Source: Calliphora vicina (taxonomy: Eukaryota; Arthropoda; Insecta; Diptera; Calliphoridae). Taken from it: DNA of 64,000 bases. This document shows positions 32,780-44,983 of the stretch, piece after piece; within the stretch, counting starts at the first letter, position 1, and each line of letters opens with the position of its first letter. Made by a program: the position numbers and the translations under genes. A model generated the notes under the pieces. The model had not been told where the DNA came from. It searched no databases and was given only the letters and a program-made list of their open reading frames with translations. The DNA lies in NCBI RefSeq assembly GCF_958450345.1, contig NC_088780.1, positions 38,401,667-38,465,666 of the forward strand. The letters are read 5' to 3'.

Positions 32780-34975
32780 CAATTTTAAAAGTCTTACTTA
32801 AATATAAAAGTTTTTGTAAGATATTCAGCCTTAATGCAACAGACAGTGTAGTTGCGTTTTATAATATTCAGATATTTCTTGTCTAATATCTTTTTTCTTT
32901 CTGCAAAATTAAATTTTATTTTCAAATACATATTGCTTTCAATTTCTATTGCATAAAATTTAATTTAAATTATAATATCTTTACAAACCACACGTTGCTT
33001 TTGCACTTTAAAATAAGCTCCCACTGTAGAGGGTATGTTGTTGCTGTTGTTTTAGTAATCTTCTAAAAAATAATGCTGTTCACAGATGTTGTTCTTGTCG
33101 TTGGAATTATTTGTAATTGTACTAGTATAAAATACACACAACAACTACAACAAAAGAGAACAAAAAAATAAAACAAAAATAATACTAAAGGATAATGCTC
33201 GTATACTAGTACTAATACTAATAAAATAAAAATCGTAGACATACTTTTTTTACATTTTCATCTTGTTGGTCTAGTTGTTGTTCTTGTTGTTGTTGTTTTT
33301 GTTCTTAAGCTCAAATGACGAAGCCTCGTCATCTTGATTGTTGTTGTCGTAGTCGTGGTTGTCGACGATGACGATGTCTCTTCTTTATCTACATACTTGT
33401 TTGTTTTGTAGTTTTTATTTTTGTTGTTGTTGTTATTATTGTTTTCTATTCACATTTGTACATGTGAACGAGGGTATTCTTTGTTGTTGTCTGTATGTTT
33501 TGTATTTGTTTCTGTGTACGAACGAGTGTGTGTATTTTTGTTGTTGTTGAAACTGGTATTTATATTTTTTTAATTTTAATAAGAAACAGTGTGTCTGTAT
33601 GTGCCTTTGTAATACTTTTGTGCTAAAGGATATTATGGGTGTATTTTTGTGTGTTCTAGAGATGCGAAGTTAAAATTGCAAATTGTACTAATAAAATGCG
33701 GAAATTGTGCTATAACAGTGTTAATTGTTTCAATATTAAGATAAGTTTTTATTAATATTTCAAAAAATAGAATAGAAAAATAGAAGATTCAGTTAGTTAG
33801 CATACAGGTTTCAATTCTCTAAAACATTCCTAGAATCTATATATTCTATAGATTCAGTCTTTTTTTGTACACAATTTCAAAGATATTTAGCATTAAATTT
33901 ATAGTTTATTTTGCACTTTTCAGCTTAAATTGTACCAAACTAAAAAAACGTACCACAAACCTTTTCATCCCTGCTGTGCGTACTTTTTTTTTTGTTAGAT
34001 TTAAAAGACTAAAAGAAATGAAAATATGAAATAAAAAGAAAACGCACACAGACCCTCAAACATACAGAGACACTTGAAAAAGAAAGTAAAGTAAATTGGT
34101 CGTAAGGAACCCACACAATTTTAACATTCACAAAGCCACGCGACATTGAGTCAATGGGTTTGTTTTTTTTTTGTGTTGCCTCATACCCATTCCTTTCGTG
34201 TGTGTTTGCGAGTGTTTTGTGCGTTTTTCTAAAATTTTTCTATATTTTTGCTTCTTATTTCTTTTAAATTTTTTTTTGTATTCATATTTTTATAGAGTCT
34301 ATTTTGCAGTGTTGTTCGTATTAACTTACGAGGATGGGCTTAAAAGAGATTTTATGATAATCAGAAAATAAATTATTTTGAGTTAAAAAAAATCACAGTT
34401 TTTAATTTCTAAGCCCCTTAAAGACTTTATAAAAAATATTACTTTTATGAAAATTTTTATGAATTTTTTTTTGTACTCTTGAAATTTTTGTATAAATTTA
34501 TCAATATTTTATTAAGTTTTAGTTTTTAGTATGAGAAAATTGGCATTAAAATTGAAAATATATTTTTTCTTGGTCTTAGCTACTTTTTATGATGCATTTA
34601 TTGTTTCATTTTTACATCATGATCTTTCTATCAACAACAATTTAATACACAAAGCTCGATTAACGATAAATTTTTCATTTGACTTTGTTTAAGTTCTAAT
34701 GTCGCGTTCTTGTGGCTAAATCATAATCAGTACTCCATGATCGTTCAAATCCAGTGGCTGGAAATTTTAATTCAAAACAACATTTTGTGGCTTTATCAAA
34801 CAAATTTTACTGAAAATAATCATAGCACATTGCATTTTCAAGATTTGTCTCGTTCGCTATCTTTTTTTCTTTTTAAGTTATCGCAAAAAATTTCTAAGAG
34901 GATGTATAAGGAGTTTCTACTTTCTGAAAGCTAGGTTTTCATAAAATATTTTAAAGGAAAAAAAATTCAAAATTA
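32780..34975. other. Gene-free unique island with GTT/CAA tracts
   Basis: No gene is seen. It contains TTGTTGTTGTT tracts near 33260-33300, 33420-33440 and 33480-33550, ACAACAACTACAACAAAAG near 33139, and T-rich low-complexity DNA. The texture matches other unique islands. Short frames are Phe/Cys-rich artefacts of T-rich DNA. Confidence 0.45.
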
Positions 34976-34984
34976 GTTGTTACC

Positions 34985-35420
34985 GAGGGGACCAGGTCCT
35001 TTCAAAAAACACCTATTTTTTATGTAAAATAAAAATTTAGGGCAATAATTATCAAATCACATATTCGATATCAAAATAGAGTAACCGATTTTAGGTGTCT
35101 CAATATGTTTCTAATTATTTTGTAAAGCGTTCCAATAACCCCTACCCTGGTATGGATATTATAGCCAAAAAACTAAAAATTCCCATTTTTGGAATTCTTC
35201 AACACTTTTTTGCTGATAATAAATTTCAAAATTCGTTTTTAGAAAAATCTACATAACTGTGAAATTTCATTAAAAACTATTTATAAATAAAAATTTTAAT
35301 AAAAAACATTTTTTGTCATATTTTTCAATAAAGTAGAATTTTTAATTGTCAAAAGTTATAAATATTTTTGAAAAATAGACAAATATCTTGAACGAAATTA
35401 TATTATATCGCAACATAACA
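34985..35420 (-). repeat. Dispersed repeat C, copy 2 (inverted)
   Basis: Aligns in reverse with 1521-2050: TAAAAATTCCCATTTTTGGA, CAAAATTCGTTTTTAGAAAA and AATTTAGGGCAATAATTAT correspond to reversed words of copy 1. It has no coding potential. Confidence 0.45.
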
Positions 35421-35497
35421 TTTTTAATTCTATGTATAAATTTCAAAATAATCAAAAAAAACCTTCTGCTGTAAAATTTGTGTTTTGTCGCTTACGA

Positions 35498-35870
35498 TAA
35501 TTTGGCGCTAAGGGCTCGAAATACATCTGCAAATATGTGACCAAAGGCAGTGACATGGCTGTGCTTGGAATTAGTGCGGAGAATTTCAATGACAAAGTCA
35601 CTCAATTACAAATGGGCCGCTATTTTAGCAGTAACGAAGCAATTTCGGGCATTTTTTTTCATTTCCGCTTCATGAAAGACATCCAACTGTTGTTCATTTA
35701 GTCGTACATCTGGAAAATGGTCAAAGATTGTACTTTACTGGGAAGAATACAAATATTTCGAACACAAATATATCTTCTAATTTGAACCATTGCGTCTCAC
35801 AAAAGTCAAAGTCAAATAATTTTTACAAATTTTGCGAGCTGTGGATAGAAATGAAAATTATGCTTATATT
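35498..35870 (+). pseudogene. Helitron Rep nuclease-domain relic
   Basis: A fragment of the N-terminal Rep (HUH-type rolling-circle nuclease) part of a Helitron protein. KGSKYICKYVTKGSDMAV (35510-35563) contains the Y-x-x-K-Y arrangement of the family's active-site tyrosine motif. It is followed by QLQMGRYFSSNEA. After a frameshift near 35680 the adjacent frame reads HLVVHLENGQRLYFTGKN, which continues the family pattern. No two-His motif or helicase part is attached. It is the only Rep-domain piece in the window. Confidence 0.85.
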
Positions 35871-36744
35871 TTTTTTTAAGTCTGTTAAAAGTAGAAATAT
35901 TAAAATAGAAGCATTAACTTCTGTTATTTGAGAACATAAATAATTATTTTTTGTTTAGATAAATGTTTTGCAAATATTTTTTATATTTTTTTTTAAAGTG
36001 CTCCATTATTGTAGTTTTTTCGATATATAGATCGAGTTTAAAAAAGCTTAGAGCAAGATCGGGTAAATTTCATTAAATGCTCTTAAAATATGCCATTTCA
36101 GCTTATGTATCCAAAAAAAAATAGTGCGAGTTTATTGAGTTTTTTTACTTATTTAAGCTATAGTGAAATAACTCCTGTTGCTAAAAAAAACATATGCTGA
36201 AACAAAACAGGTTAAAAAAATTTTTCTTAATTTTTTTTTTAGAGTTGTGTTTTTATGTATTTATGATTACACCGTCCGACAAATAGAGAAAAAATTCGTT
36301 AGACACGAACCGGATGATATACGTCAGAAACTATAAATTTAATGGAGAAAAACTGTGTTTTCAGATTTTCATTTCGTGATCCTGTGTCCTTTTTTAAGGA
36401 CTTCAAAGTTTCAAAGAAGTACATTTTTCAAAAAATATTTAAAAATACTCCTGCTATTTCAACAATAACAAATTGTAGTCAAAAGAACAAGAAGAGTTGT
36501 AAAATATTTTGTATTGTCTTTATTTTATCCTGTAAGGATCAAAAGATGTCAAAAATGTCCTTTAAAATGTTTATCCTTTAATATCCTGTAATATTGCCAA
36601 TAAATTCCTTTTAAAAAAATAGTGCCTTAAAGACCCAAATATTCTATACAAAATTTCATCATTTATATATAAAAAGGTCAAATTAAAATAAAAAAAATTA
36701 ATTTATTAGTATACAAAAAAGTTGTATTAAGAAAAGTGCATGTT
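35871..36744. other. Gene-free A/T-rich stretch
   Basis: Nothing recognisable was found. The frame at 36342-36581 is Phe/Lys-rich without a known motif. Confidence 0.35.
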
Positions 36745-37438
36745 TATAAACTACACCACCATAGTGGGGGAGGTATAATGGGTTAGGGCTGTTGTTTGCA
36801 ATATGCAAAAATATTGTCCCAACCAAGTATACCAATCTGCTCAGGCTCACTTTCTGAGTCGACTAAGCGATGTCCGTCCATCTGTCCGTCCATCCACGTA
36901 AACCTTGTAATCAAACTACAGGTCGCAGGTTTAAAGAAAATTCGACAAAATTTGGCACAAACCTGTTGAATTTGGTTAGAATCAGCCCATTATTTATTAT
37001 AGCCCCCATACAATTGGCCTATTTGAAAATAGTTAAGCTCTCATAAATATCTTAATTATAAACATATTAAAACCAATTTCTGCACAATTAAGTTATGTAA
37101 GTCGAAATCTCACGGCCAAATTTCATGACGATCGGTCAACAATATTCCATAGCACCCATATAAGCAACATTCTCGAAAATATCATTAATATACATAAATC
37201 TCTGAAATATGTCAGTATCCAAACAAAATGCAACACAAATATGTTTCATATATTCGCAATTCATCCCACCAAATTTTGTGACGATTGGTCCATAATTAGT
37301 CATAGCTCCCATATAAGGCCCACTACCGAAAATGTGTGTATTCTAAAAAGATTCAACACAAATAAGTTTCATATGAAAAGAAAACTCTTTATAATCATAT
37401 ACCCGGTGTAGGGTATCATAAGGTGTAGGGTATCATAA
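36745..37438 (+). mobile_element. Family A element, diverged subfamily A'
   Basis: Begins AAACTACACCACCATAGTGG, with GAGTCGACTAAGCGATGTCC plus a short GTCC/GTCT tract, and ends TGTAGGGTATCATAAGG with the ATC-type 3' repeat duplicated. It shares AAATATTGTCCCAAC with the copy at 56568-58468 and not with the main family, so the two form a subfamily. No 3' hairpin remains. Confidence 0.7.
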
Positions 37439-37439
37439 T

Positions 37440-39200
37440 TCTAAAGCCTTTTAACATTACCCCATTTTTATATATTTTTTTATAGCTCTGTTACCGTTTG
37501 ATATTCTATTTTTTCGCCTTCTCCTTTTCTTTATTTGCTGTATTTGTGTGTGTGTGTGTTTCTTTAGTTCTTTTCTTCCTTGTGAGGGTGTTTTTATTAT
37601 TTTCTTCTAGTTCTCTTAAAGTTGCAAAGAAAATGCGGTGTCGTGGCAAAAATTATTAGTTATATAGACATTTTTTTCTTCCTTTTTTCTTTTACATATA
37701 ATTTAATTTGGAAATTTTGATAATTTCTTTAGGTTACTTTAATATTAAACAAATGTTTGGCAATGCGAATGAGTGTGTGTCTAGGTGGAACTTAATACAT
37801 ATTTAAAATAGTTGAACTGAAGACCAGTCAAAAGAACTTGAAAAAATGGAAGAAAATTAAAAAGCTTAAGTTAAAATATGTTGCCATAATGTTTTTCAAT
37901 AAGCTTATTAAAATATTACTCATTTCACAAACAGCTGGTTTTAAGGACAAACAGGTTGTAATTCCTTTTTTACATACATACAGTTTGAGAACTGTTCTCA
38001 GGCGTATGAGTGATATTTGAATACAGCTAGTAAGTAAATGATAGTTTGGCAGATGTTTAGGCATATTTGTGCCAAAGGAACAATATAAAAGTTTGATATC
38101 AGAGGACAGGTGTTCAAGAGGTGAATTGAGGGGTACTACCATAATTGCCTTAGTTTTTCCAAGAATATACCAAAAGATTTTCTTTTAATTTTCTTTATAA
38201 TTCAAATTCTAAACGAATTTTTTTAATTTTAGATGCTTATAAATCCCATTTTATGCACACTAGGTGGTTATTAGGTTCATTTTCTGAAAGCTACCTATGA
38301 CCTCTATTAACAAACGAACCAGATGTTTTCAACAGACATATGTACTTATTATGATTTATTTTGCCTTCAGCAACTACAAGGCTGTCAAGGAAAATTCTTT
38401 GAACCAAAAACGTTATATTGCCATTAAACAATTAAAAATTAATACAAAAAAAATAAAAAATATGAAGAAAATTGAATTAAACAAAACTATAATTGTAATA
38501 CAAAATATTGATAAATATTGATATGAATTACAATTGTAAAAACCTACTCCCACAATTCATTTTAAAAATTGAAAATAAAGAACAAAAAAACGAACAACTA
38601 AAATGTTTAAATGACTCACTTGCATGTTTAAATTAAATATTGACTTTAACAGCAACAACAACAACAACGACAGCAACACTCTCTGTTAGCAAAAAAAAGA
38701 TCTTTCATTAAAAATAAATTTAATTAAAACACGAATATTTGCGAATAAAAAGAACTCAAAATGGAAAAAACAAGTTGCTACTACAAATTTACAACAAAAC
38801 CAGCAACAATAATACAAAAAAATGAAATAAAATAAAACAAACCAGGTGAAGGTCACCGCCATGGGTAATAAAGATTAAAAATGTTTATTTAAATTTTAAA
38901 ATAAAACAAATGGTTTTGTTTAAACAAAATATAAAAAAGCAAAACTATTTTTAAATACCACAACACTATATATTGTGATAAAATGTTTTTTTAAACCAAA
39001 AGGAATTCCAAGAAAGTTATAAAAACAGTCCATAAATTTGATTTTCAATTTACTCGTACTAAGCATGTAAATTATAAATTATAAAAATAGCCAGTAAATA
39101 ATTTTAAAATAACTAGCAAAAGCCACAGCAAAATAAATGAATAATTATGTAAATTTGTTTAAGCAATTTGCAATTGTTTTAAGGCTGTAAATAGGAAGTT
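37440..39200. other. Gene-free unique island
   Basis: Contains GTGTGTGTGTG near 37545, CAACAACAACAACAACG near 38650 and A-rich tracts. The reverse frame at 37828-38142 has no recognisable domain. It looks like ancestral noncoding DNA. Confidence 0.4.
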
Positions 39201-39211
39201 GGTACTACATG

Positions 39212-39264
39212 GCGTATGGTTGTTTTATTATTTAAATTGCATTAAATAAATAATAATCATACGC
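39212..39264. repeat. Palindromic repeat I, copy 3 (variant)
   Basis: Starts GCGTATGGTTG and ends AATCATACGC, with an A/T-rich centre and 53 bp in total. It is a diverged relative of the 49-bp palindromes at 19961 and 24015. Confidence 0.5.
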
Positions 39265-39510
39265 AGAGGTGGCCGCAAAGAATTTAAATCAGTAGTGGAA
39301 TATTGAAAATTAGTACAGAATTGATTTTTTTTTTGAGCATATACATACGTATGTTGTAATATTGTATTGGTTCTTACATTAGAACCATTAAAAAGGAAAC
39401 GTACTTAAAAAATAGTACTTTTTAAAAATGAGTACTTTTTAAAAATGAGGTACTATTTTGTACCATTTTAAAATAATGTTAATTACATTAAAATATAATG
39501 TAGTTGTTTA

Positions 39511-41902
39511 TAGGGTATTCAATTAATCGGGTTTCTGGTTTAATCGGTTAATCGAGCAAATATTTAATCGAGGTTCAGATATATTCGGTTAATTTAAAAT
39601 TATTCGATTAACCGAATAATTTCTATTTTCATTTTAAATTGAAAATACAACAACGAATTTTTTGTACAAAAACATAAAAAACAGCAAATAAGGTATTTTA
39701 GATAATTTTTGTAAACATATCGCCTATTTGCTGCAACAATGTCATAACTCAAAATCTGTGTTTTATGAACTGAGTAATACAAAATATGCGCTGTTCTATA
39801 ATCTTTCATATAGTTTCATCAGTTTTCAAAAAAGTCAATTATTTTTTGTGTGAGTGTTTTTTTTTTGTTGTAAACATCAAAATTAAAATTCATGTTTTCT
39901 CGTATATTTGATAAGTAAAAATTTGGGTTAAATACAGATTAGAAAGGTATTAACTAGGGCGATCGATTCTTCGACAGTTTTTAGAAACCGGTTTTCAGTT
40001 TCTTCGAAAAATAGCAATTTAATATAAACCGGTTTCGGTTTTTTAATAATAACCGGTTAACCGGTTTTTTGGCAAAATATTAAAACGACTAGAAATAAGA
40101 TGAAAATAAGTTTTATTTTACATTAAAGATCTCATACTTATGATAAAGAATATACATGCATTCTAATTACAAAAAATAAGGCTTTTTAAAACGCTTAAAT
40201 ACTTTTTAATTCTAATTTTGATTACTTCCTTTAACTTTCACAAGGTCTTCGGGTCAAATTCGACCCATTTTGATATTAAAATTTAATTTTTTCTAAATGT
40301 GAGTGGTTTTTTGATATTTTATTAATTTTATTTAATTTAAAATATCAACAACTACGTTTTAGGAACACAAATCTGCCAAAAACAAATATCTATAACATTT
40401 TTTGCACTTAAGGTCATTGGGTCAAATTTTATCTGGAGCTACAATCTTAAATTTTTGTTACGCACAATTAGATAAATGTTTTCAGAGCTTTGGTAGCACT
40501 AACATACATATATTCCTCTCTTCTCATCATACTTTCTGAACATTATATTTGTATGAAAACTGGGATTCCCCTTGTAAATACCATAGCTATTGTTTTCTTA
40601 AGATATTCGGGTCAAATTTGACACATTTTGAAATTAAAATTTAGTTTTTTTCTAAAATGAGTGGTTGATATTTTACGACTTTTATTTAATTTCAACAACT
40701 GCGTTAGGTTTAAAAAAAATTCCAAAAATATATATATTCTTTTCATGTTAAATTTGAACCGAAGATCGTTAACGTCAAATATTTGAAGACCTTATGAAGG
40801 TTAAAACAATCTCATAGGAATAAAACACAGTTTAAATGCTTTATAGTATATTGAATTGTTTCCTTTATTTTTATATATGTAGCTAAACATTCAAAATGAT
40901 ATTTCACTCAGTGTACTTGTAGGACGTATATGTAGATAACAAAGCATTGAGTAAGTTTTCAAGATTTCCAGAGAGCTTGTGACATTTTTATAAATATAAA
41001 AAGTCTTCTAAACTAGTTGGAGTATTTTTTTTAAGTTTTTTGGATTTTGAATACTTTTTAAAGATTTTAATACACTAAAACTCATAAAAACACACTTTTA
41101 GAAAAAACCGGTTATTCGAGGAGAAAACCCCGGTTTCTTCGATATTCGAAATGTGAGCTTTTCAAAAAAACCGAAACCGACTTAACCAAAAAAACCGGTT
41201 ACTAAAAACCGGGCCGATCACCCTAATATTAACATCTACTATTTATATTTCTGAAATCGCATTATTTGTTGAAAATTTATTTAAGAAATAAAATAGTAAA
41301 ATGTCATAAAATATTCAAAGACGTTTTTCTCGAAACGACTTTTTTTCATTTGCTGCAACAAGCAAATGAGCGATGTGTGAGTTTTTTAGGGTTTTAGTGA
41401 GATCTTCTGAAATAATCGTTTATAAAAAGAATATAATTTAAACGATTTTTTTCTTTAGATTTAATAAAACTTTTCTTGGGAAAAAACTCTCTCACTGATT
41501 GTATATGTTGGAGAAATCAAAAGCATGATAAAGAATATTACTTTTTGGATCGTTTTAGATTTTGATTAATTTAATAGTTTCGTTTAGTTATGATAAAAGA
41601 CTCATTGCAAATAAAAGTTTCGTCTATACATGGAAATTAAATATTTTAGTTGTTATACATATTCACTAATCATGTTTATTGGATGTTCAAAAAATATCTA
41701 ATTTTAATTTGAAATTTGTATTTGAATTGAAACGGAAAAAAAGTACAAACAAATTTTTTTAAAGTGCATAAAAAAGGAATTTCGGTTAATCGACACAAAT
41801 TAGTCGGTTTATTTGTTATTTGAAAATCGGCCATTTCAAATTATTCGAATAGTTAGCCGTCCAAAATTAATCGGTTAACCGATTAATCGATTGAATACTG
41901 TA
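39511..41902. mobile_element. hAT-type element with 8-bp target duplication (outer)
   Basis: The left end TAGGGTATTCAAT pairs with the right end ATTGAATACTGTA. Further inward, ATTAATCGG/CCGATTAAT words also pair. The flanks GTTGTTTA (39503-39510) and GTAGTTTA (41903-41910) form an 8-bp target duplication with one mismatch. A second hAT-type element (39955-41225) lies inside. No transposase coding is recognisable, so it is nonautonomous or decayed. Confidence 0.75.
39955..41225. mobile_element. hAT-type element with 8-bp target duplication (inner)
   Basis: The left end TAGGGCGATCG pairs with the right end CGATCACCCTA. Sub-terminal AACCGGTTTT words recur in both ends (AAACCGGTTTTCAG, AAAACCGGTTACTAAAAACC). 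The flanks GTATTAAC (39947-39954) and ATATTAAC (41226-41233) match at seven of eight positions. The interior has two diverged copies of a block beginning GGGTCAAATT (about 40252 and 40610). It has no transposase coding. Confidence 0.8.
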
Positions 41903-41984
41903 GTAGTTTATTATAATAAGCTAAAAATGCAGTTTTTTTTTTTTTTTTTTAAATAAACCTTTTATTTTGCAACATTTGTAAAAT

Positions 41985-43262
41985 ATAAATTTATTTAAAG
42001 TATTGGCCATTGTTAGCTATATCCTTTTCCCATATAGCTGGCAACATATGGATTCCGAGCCAAAAGAACTGTTCATCTTTTGAGGCGAAGAGCAAATCAA
42101 AACCAGAGAAAGCGTTCTGCATTAATCGAAGCAAATAGTAGTCGGACGGGTCACGATCTAGACCATAGTCCCGCAAATAGAGGCATTAAATTTGGGTGCA
42201 TGTATAGGTAAACAATAAAATATCCGCAACAACATCAAGCCACTGATTGAGATATTTGTATTTTTACTCTCGATTGTTTACATTCGTATTCTGGACAATA
42301 CTAGCATGGAACTATGATCTAGACTAGATCTAGGTTTTAACCGAAACCGAAAGCGCGGTTTTACAAAACCTAAAACCGAAATCGACAATTATTCTTCGGT
42401 TTTAACGTTTTTCAGTAGAAAAATTCAAAATTTTGAAATGAAAAAAAAACTTGTTCATCCAATGATTCATCCATCCAATTTCTCTAAAAACAAATCGATG
42501 TAAAAATATTCATTCTTTTTAATACAAAATTTGATTTATAAACTTTTTATAAATTTAAAAAATGTTTATGAATAAAACCTGTAGTTATTTTCAAATATCC
42601 GATAAAAGTATGGAGAAGCATATTAGCCAACTTTAATGTATATAAGCTAACTAATTTAATATATTTAAAAAGTACCATTAATAGAAAATGTACCAATTTT
42701 CCTTTATCCTCTATTATCAACTGATTATGTTATAGAATACTAAATAATAAATAAATTATCACAAAACCGAAAAAACCGAAACCGCGGTTTTGAAATTCTT
42801 CGGATTTTTGACCATACAACGGGTGAGGAAAAACTTTTCAACCACTTCATTCTAAATACATTTTATCAGGTATTGCAAATAAGGACGAGCGTTGTCATGA
42901 TGGAATATTACAGCTTCAAGTTTGGGCGCATATTCTGGACATTTTTTCGTCAATGTTCTCTTTAAACGAATCAGATGCTTTCGGTGCAGGTTTCCTGTGA
43001 TGGTTTAGACAGTTTTCAGCAGCTCATAATAGATAGGATCCTTCTAGTACCACCAAATATAGAGCTATGGATATTTGGGTTTGGCGTCGATTCGTCTGGT
43101 TGGCAGGCGATCACTTACGCTTCGGGTTATTGTAATTTATCCATTTTTCATCGCAAGTAATGATTCGGTGCTAAAATGATTTTCTTTGAACGCATTCTAG
43201 CATCATTTCGCAAAATTGTATTTCAAGGTCTCCAAGGTATCCAATTGCCCTGCTTTTGTATG
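41985..43262 (-). pseudogene. mariner (DD34D) transposase relic M3
   Basis: The minus-strand C-terminal block is at 41991-42150: DPSDYYLLRLMQNAF (third catalytic Asp region) and FASKDEQFFWLGIHMLP. Further upstream in the gene, at about 42830-43180, are IYYELLKT, TITGNLHRKHLIRLKRTL and PEYAPKLEAVIFHHDNARP (second catalytic Asp). A hAT-like insertion lies between. Stops and shifts are frequent. The relic ends near 43262 at a family A fragment. Confidence 0.85.
42320..42830. mobile_element. hAT-like element nested in mariner relic M3
   Basis: The left end TAGGTTTTAACCGAAACCGA and the right end region AAAAAACCGAAACCGCGGTT/TTCGGATTTTTGACC have the repeated CCGAAACC signature of the inner hAT-type element at 39955-41225. 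Exact termini and target duplication could not be settled by eye. Confidence 0.5.
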
Positions 43263-43345
43263 AAACCTAATTTGATGGCGATGTTTCCATAACCAATCAT
43301 AGCTCCCATATAATTCTCACTTTCGAAAATCCCTCACGAAAATAA
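43262..43345 (+). repeat. Short family A fragment
   Basis: ATAGCTCCCATATAATTCTC and CGAAAATCCCTCACGAAAAT match the 3' body of family A. It lies between two mariner relics. Confidence 0.55.
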
Positions 43346-43354
43346 ATTTTCTGT

Positions 43355-44243
43355 TCCAAAGTGAAGCGTAGTCCAGAGAGAGCGTTCTACATCGATCAAA
43401 ACAAATAGTAGTCGGACTGGGCACGGTCTGAACTATAATGCAGGTGAAGCAATACTTCCCAACCATTTCACGTACGATCTCTTACGCTGCGGGTTATTGT
43501 AATGGATCCATTTTACATCGCAAGTAATGATTCGGTGCAAAAATGATTCTGTTTTAAAGCGGTTTCCGGTTTAACAGAAAAAGTGTGTTTTTGAAAAAAC
43601 CAGTTTCGATTATTGCCTTTTAAAAAAAACCGGTTAAGCGCTTTATATTAAATTTTTATTTAATGGAAATTTAGAATTTTTGAATTCTTTATGCAATTAT
43701 TTTATATCTTTTACGAAATGTTGTCAAATGCTACAATTTTCTATAAAATAAATATTTTAAACATGGTATCAAAGTTTTTCATAAGTATGTTTGAATGAGC
43801 TTTAGAACATATATTTTATTAAAATCGGTTAACCGTATTACAAAAACCGGTTTGTCAAAAACCGAAAAGTTAAAAAAACCGAAACCAATGGGGTTTAAGC
43901 ATCATTTCTGATATGCCAAATCGCCTTTTAAGGTCTCTCGACTAAAATGTGTAAGGCACCCTGCTTTTGGATGATTCCTGCTACTCGCAAACATTTTGAA
44001 ATTACTGCCTGAGTAGCTCCCAATTATTTTGCAAGCTCTTGTTGAGTTCGACAACAATATTCATGGAGTAGTGCCTCCAATTATAGGTCTCTAAACTCCT
44101 TTGGCTGGCCTGGGCGATCTCTGTCTGTCGTGTGAAAATCACCACTTCTGAACCGCACAAACCATCTATCGCAAGTTGAAACAGATGGAACATATTGAGG
44201 ATTAGCTTTGGTGATCAATTGGTGTGCTTTAGCGGCACTTTTT
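43355..44243 (-). pseudogene. mariner (DD34D) transposase relic M4 (main part)
   Basis: Minus-strand pieces correspond to the C-terminal region near 43380-43440 and the N-terminal domain at 43898-44193: STCDRWFVRFRSGDFHTTDR, CRTQQELAK and GATQAVISK. A large internal deletion joins the C-terminal part to a later block. A hAT-like element interrupts it at about 43555-43890. The N-terminal end of the gene continues at 47443-47650, beyond a long family B insertion. Confidence 0.8.
43555..43890. mobile_element. hAT-like element nested in mariner relic M4
   Basis: Bounded by GGTTTCCGGTTTAACAG on the left and AAAAAACCGAAACCAATGGG on the right, with CCGGTTAA/AACCGG words inside. The flanks read TTTTAAAGC and GTTTAAGC, which would fit an imperfect 8-bp target duplication. 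The mariner reading continues on both sides. Confidence 0.55.
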
Positions 44244-44764
44244 TATACCCTTCATCTTCGTGAGAAAGGCATATATAAGTTTGTCATTCCGTTTGTAATT
44301 CCTACATTTTTATTTACGTCTGTCTGTTGAAATCAATTTTCTGAATACCCCAGATATCTTCGGGGTATTCAGAATAAGTTTATAAGATTTTTTATAAAAT
44401 GAATTAAAAAAAGGTTTAAATACCCAGCAAAAACTTTACTTACCTAGTAAGCCAGCAAGTATAATTGGAGCAAAGACTGAAACACTACTTACCGTAGTGT
44501 TACAAAAGAATGCATGAAATAACTAGTTGTCATTACAAAAATTCACAAAAGTTTTGCTGGGTATGTATTGAAAAGTGACCATAAATATCAAGTTTATATT
44601 ATGAGTGTGTCTGTACGGAGACTTAATTGATTCAGTGTATATATTCTGGATCGTTAGTTATTTCATGCATTCTTTTGTAAGGAGTGGTGGTTACCCAGCA
44701 CATTATTTTATTTACTAGAATAAGTACTTATTTTTATACAGGCTGGTAATGAACTTTTGCATTT

Positions 44765-44830
44765 AGCACAGCTATGTAGTGTGTTTGACTGGAAAACGGG
44801 AGGTTAGTGGTTCGCCACCTGTCAAGGCCA
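44765..44830 (+). repeat. tRNA-like module 1 (left arm)
   Basis: TAGCACAGCTATGTAGTGTG followed by TTTGACTGGAAAACGGGAGG and GTGGTTCGCCACC resembles an A box, anticodon-stem-like region and B box of a tRNA-derived sequence. It is too altered for a working tRNA. The mirror copy is in the right arm at about 45465-45530. Confidence 0.5.
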
Positions 44831-44909
44831 TTAATTTTTTTGTTCATATCATATTCATTTATATGTTGATGTTAAAACTATTGTTAACTTACAATAAAAT
44901 AACTCGTAC

Positions 44910-44983
44910 ATGGAGCAGTGAGTTAGCAGCTTGACTGTCAAACACAAGCAAATAATGTGACTGTTCGATTCCCACACAAGGCA
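44910..44983 (+). repeat. tRNA-like module 2 (left arm)
   Basis: GGAGCAGTGAGTTAGCAGCT, then TTGACTGTCAAACACAAG, then CTGTTCGATTCCCACACAAG gives an A-box-like and a good B-box-like element (GTTCGATTCC) about 45 bases apart, as in tRNA genes and tRNA-derived SINE heads. Its mirror copy in the right arm (about 45317-45390, minus strand) has a one-base-altered B box. Confidence 0.55.

Noticed and set aside
37828..38142. 104-residue reverse frame
   Set aside because: No recognisable domain and unsupported by splice or composition signals.
44765..44983. Functional tRNA genes
   Set aside because: Box-like motifs are present, but the stems do not form a full cloverleaf by eye, and the modules lie inside inverted transposon arms.
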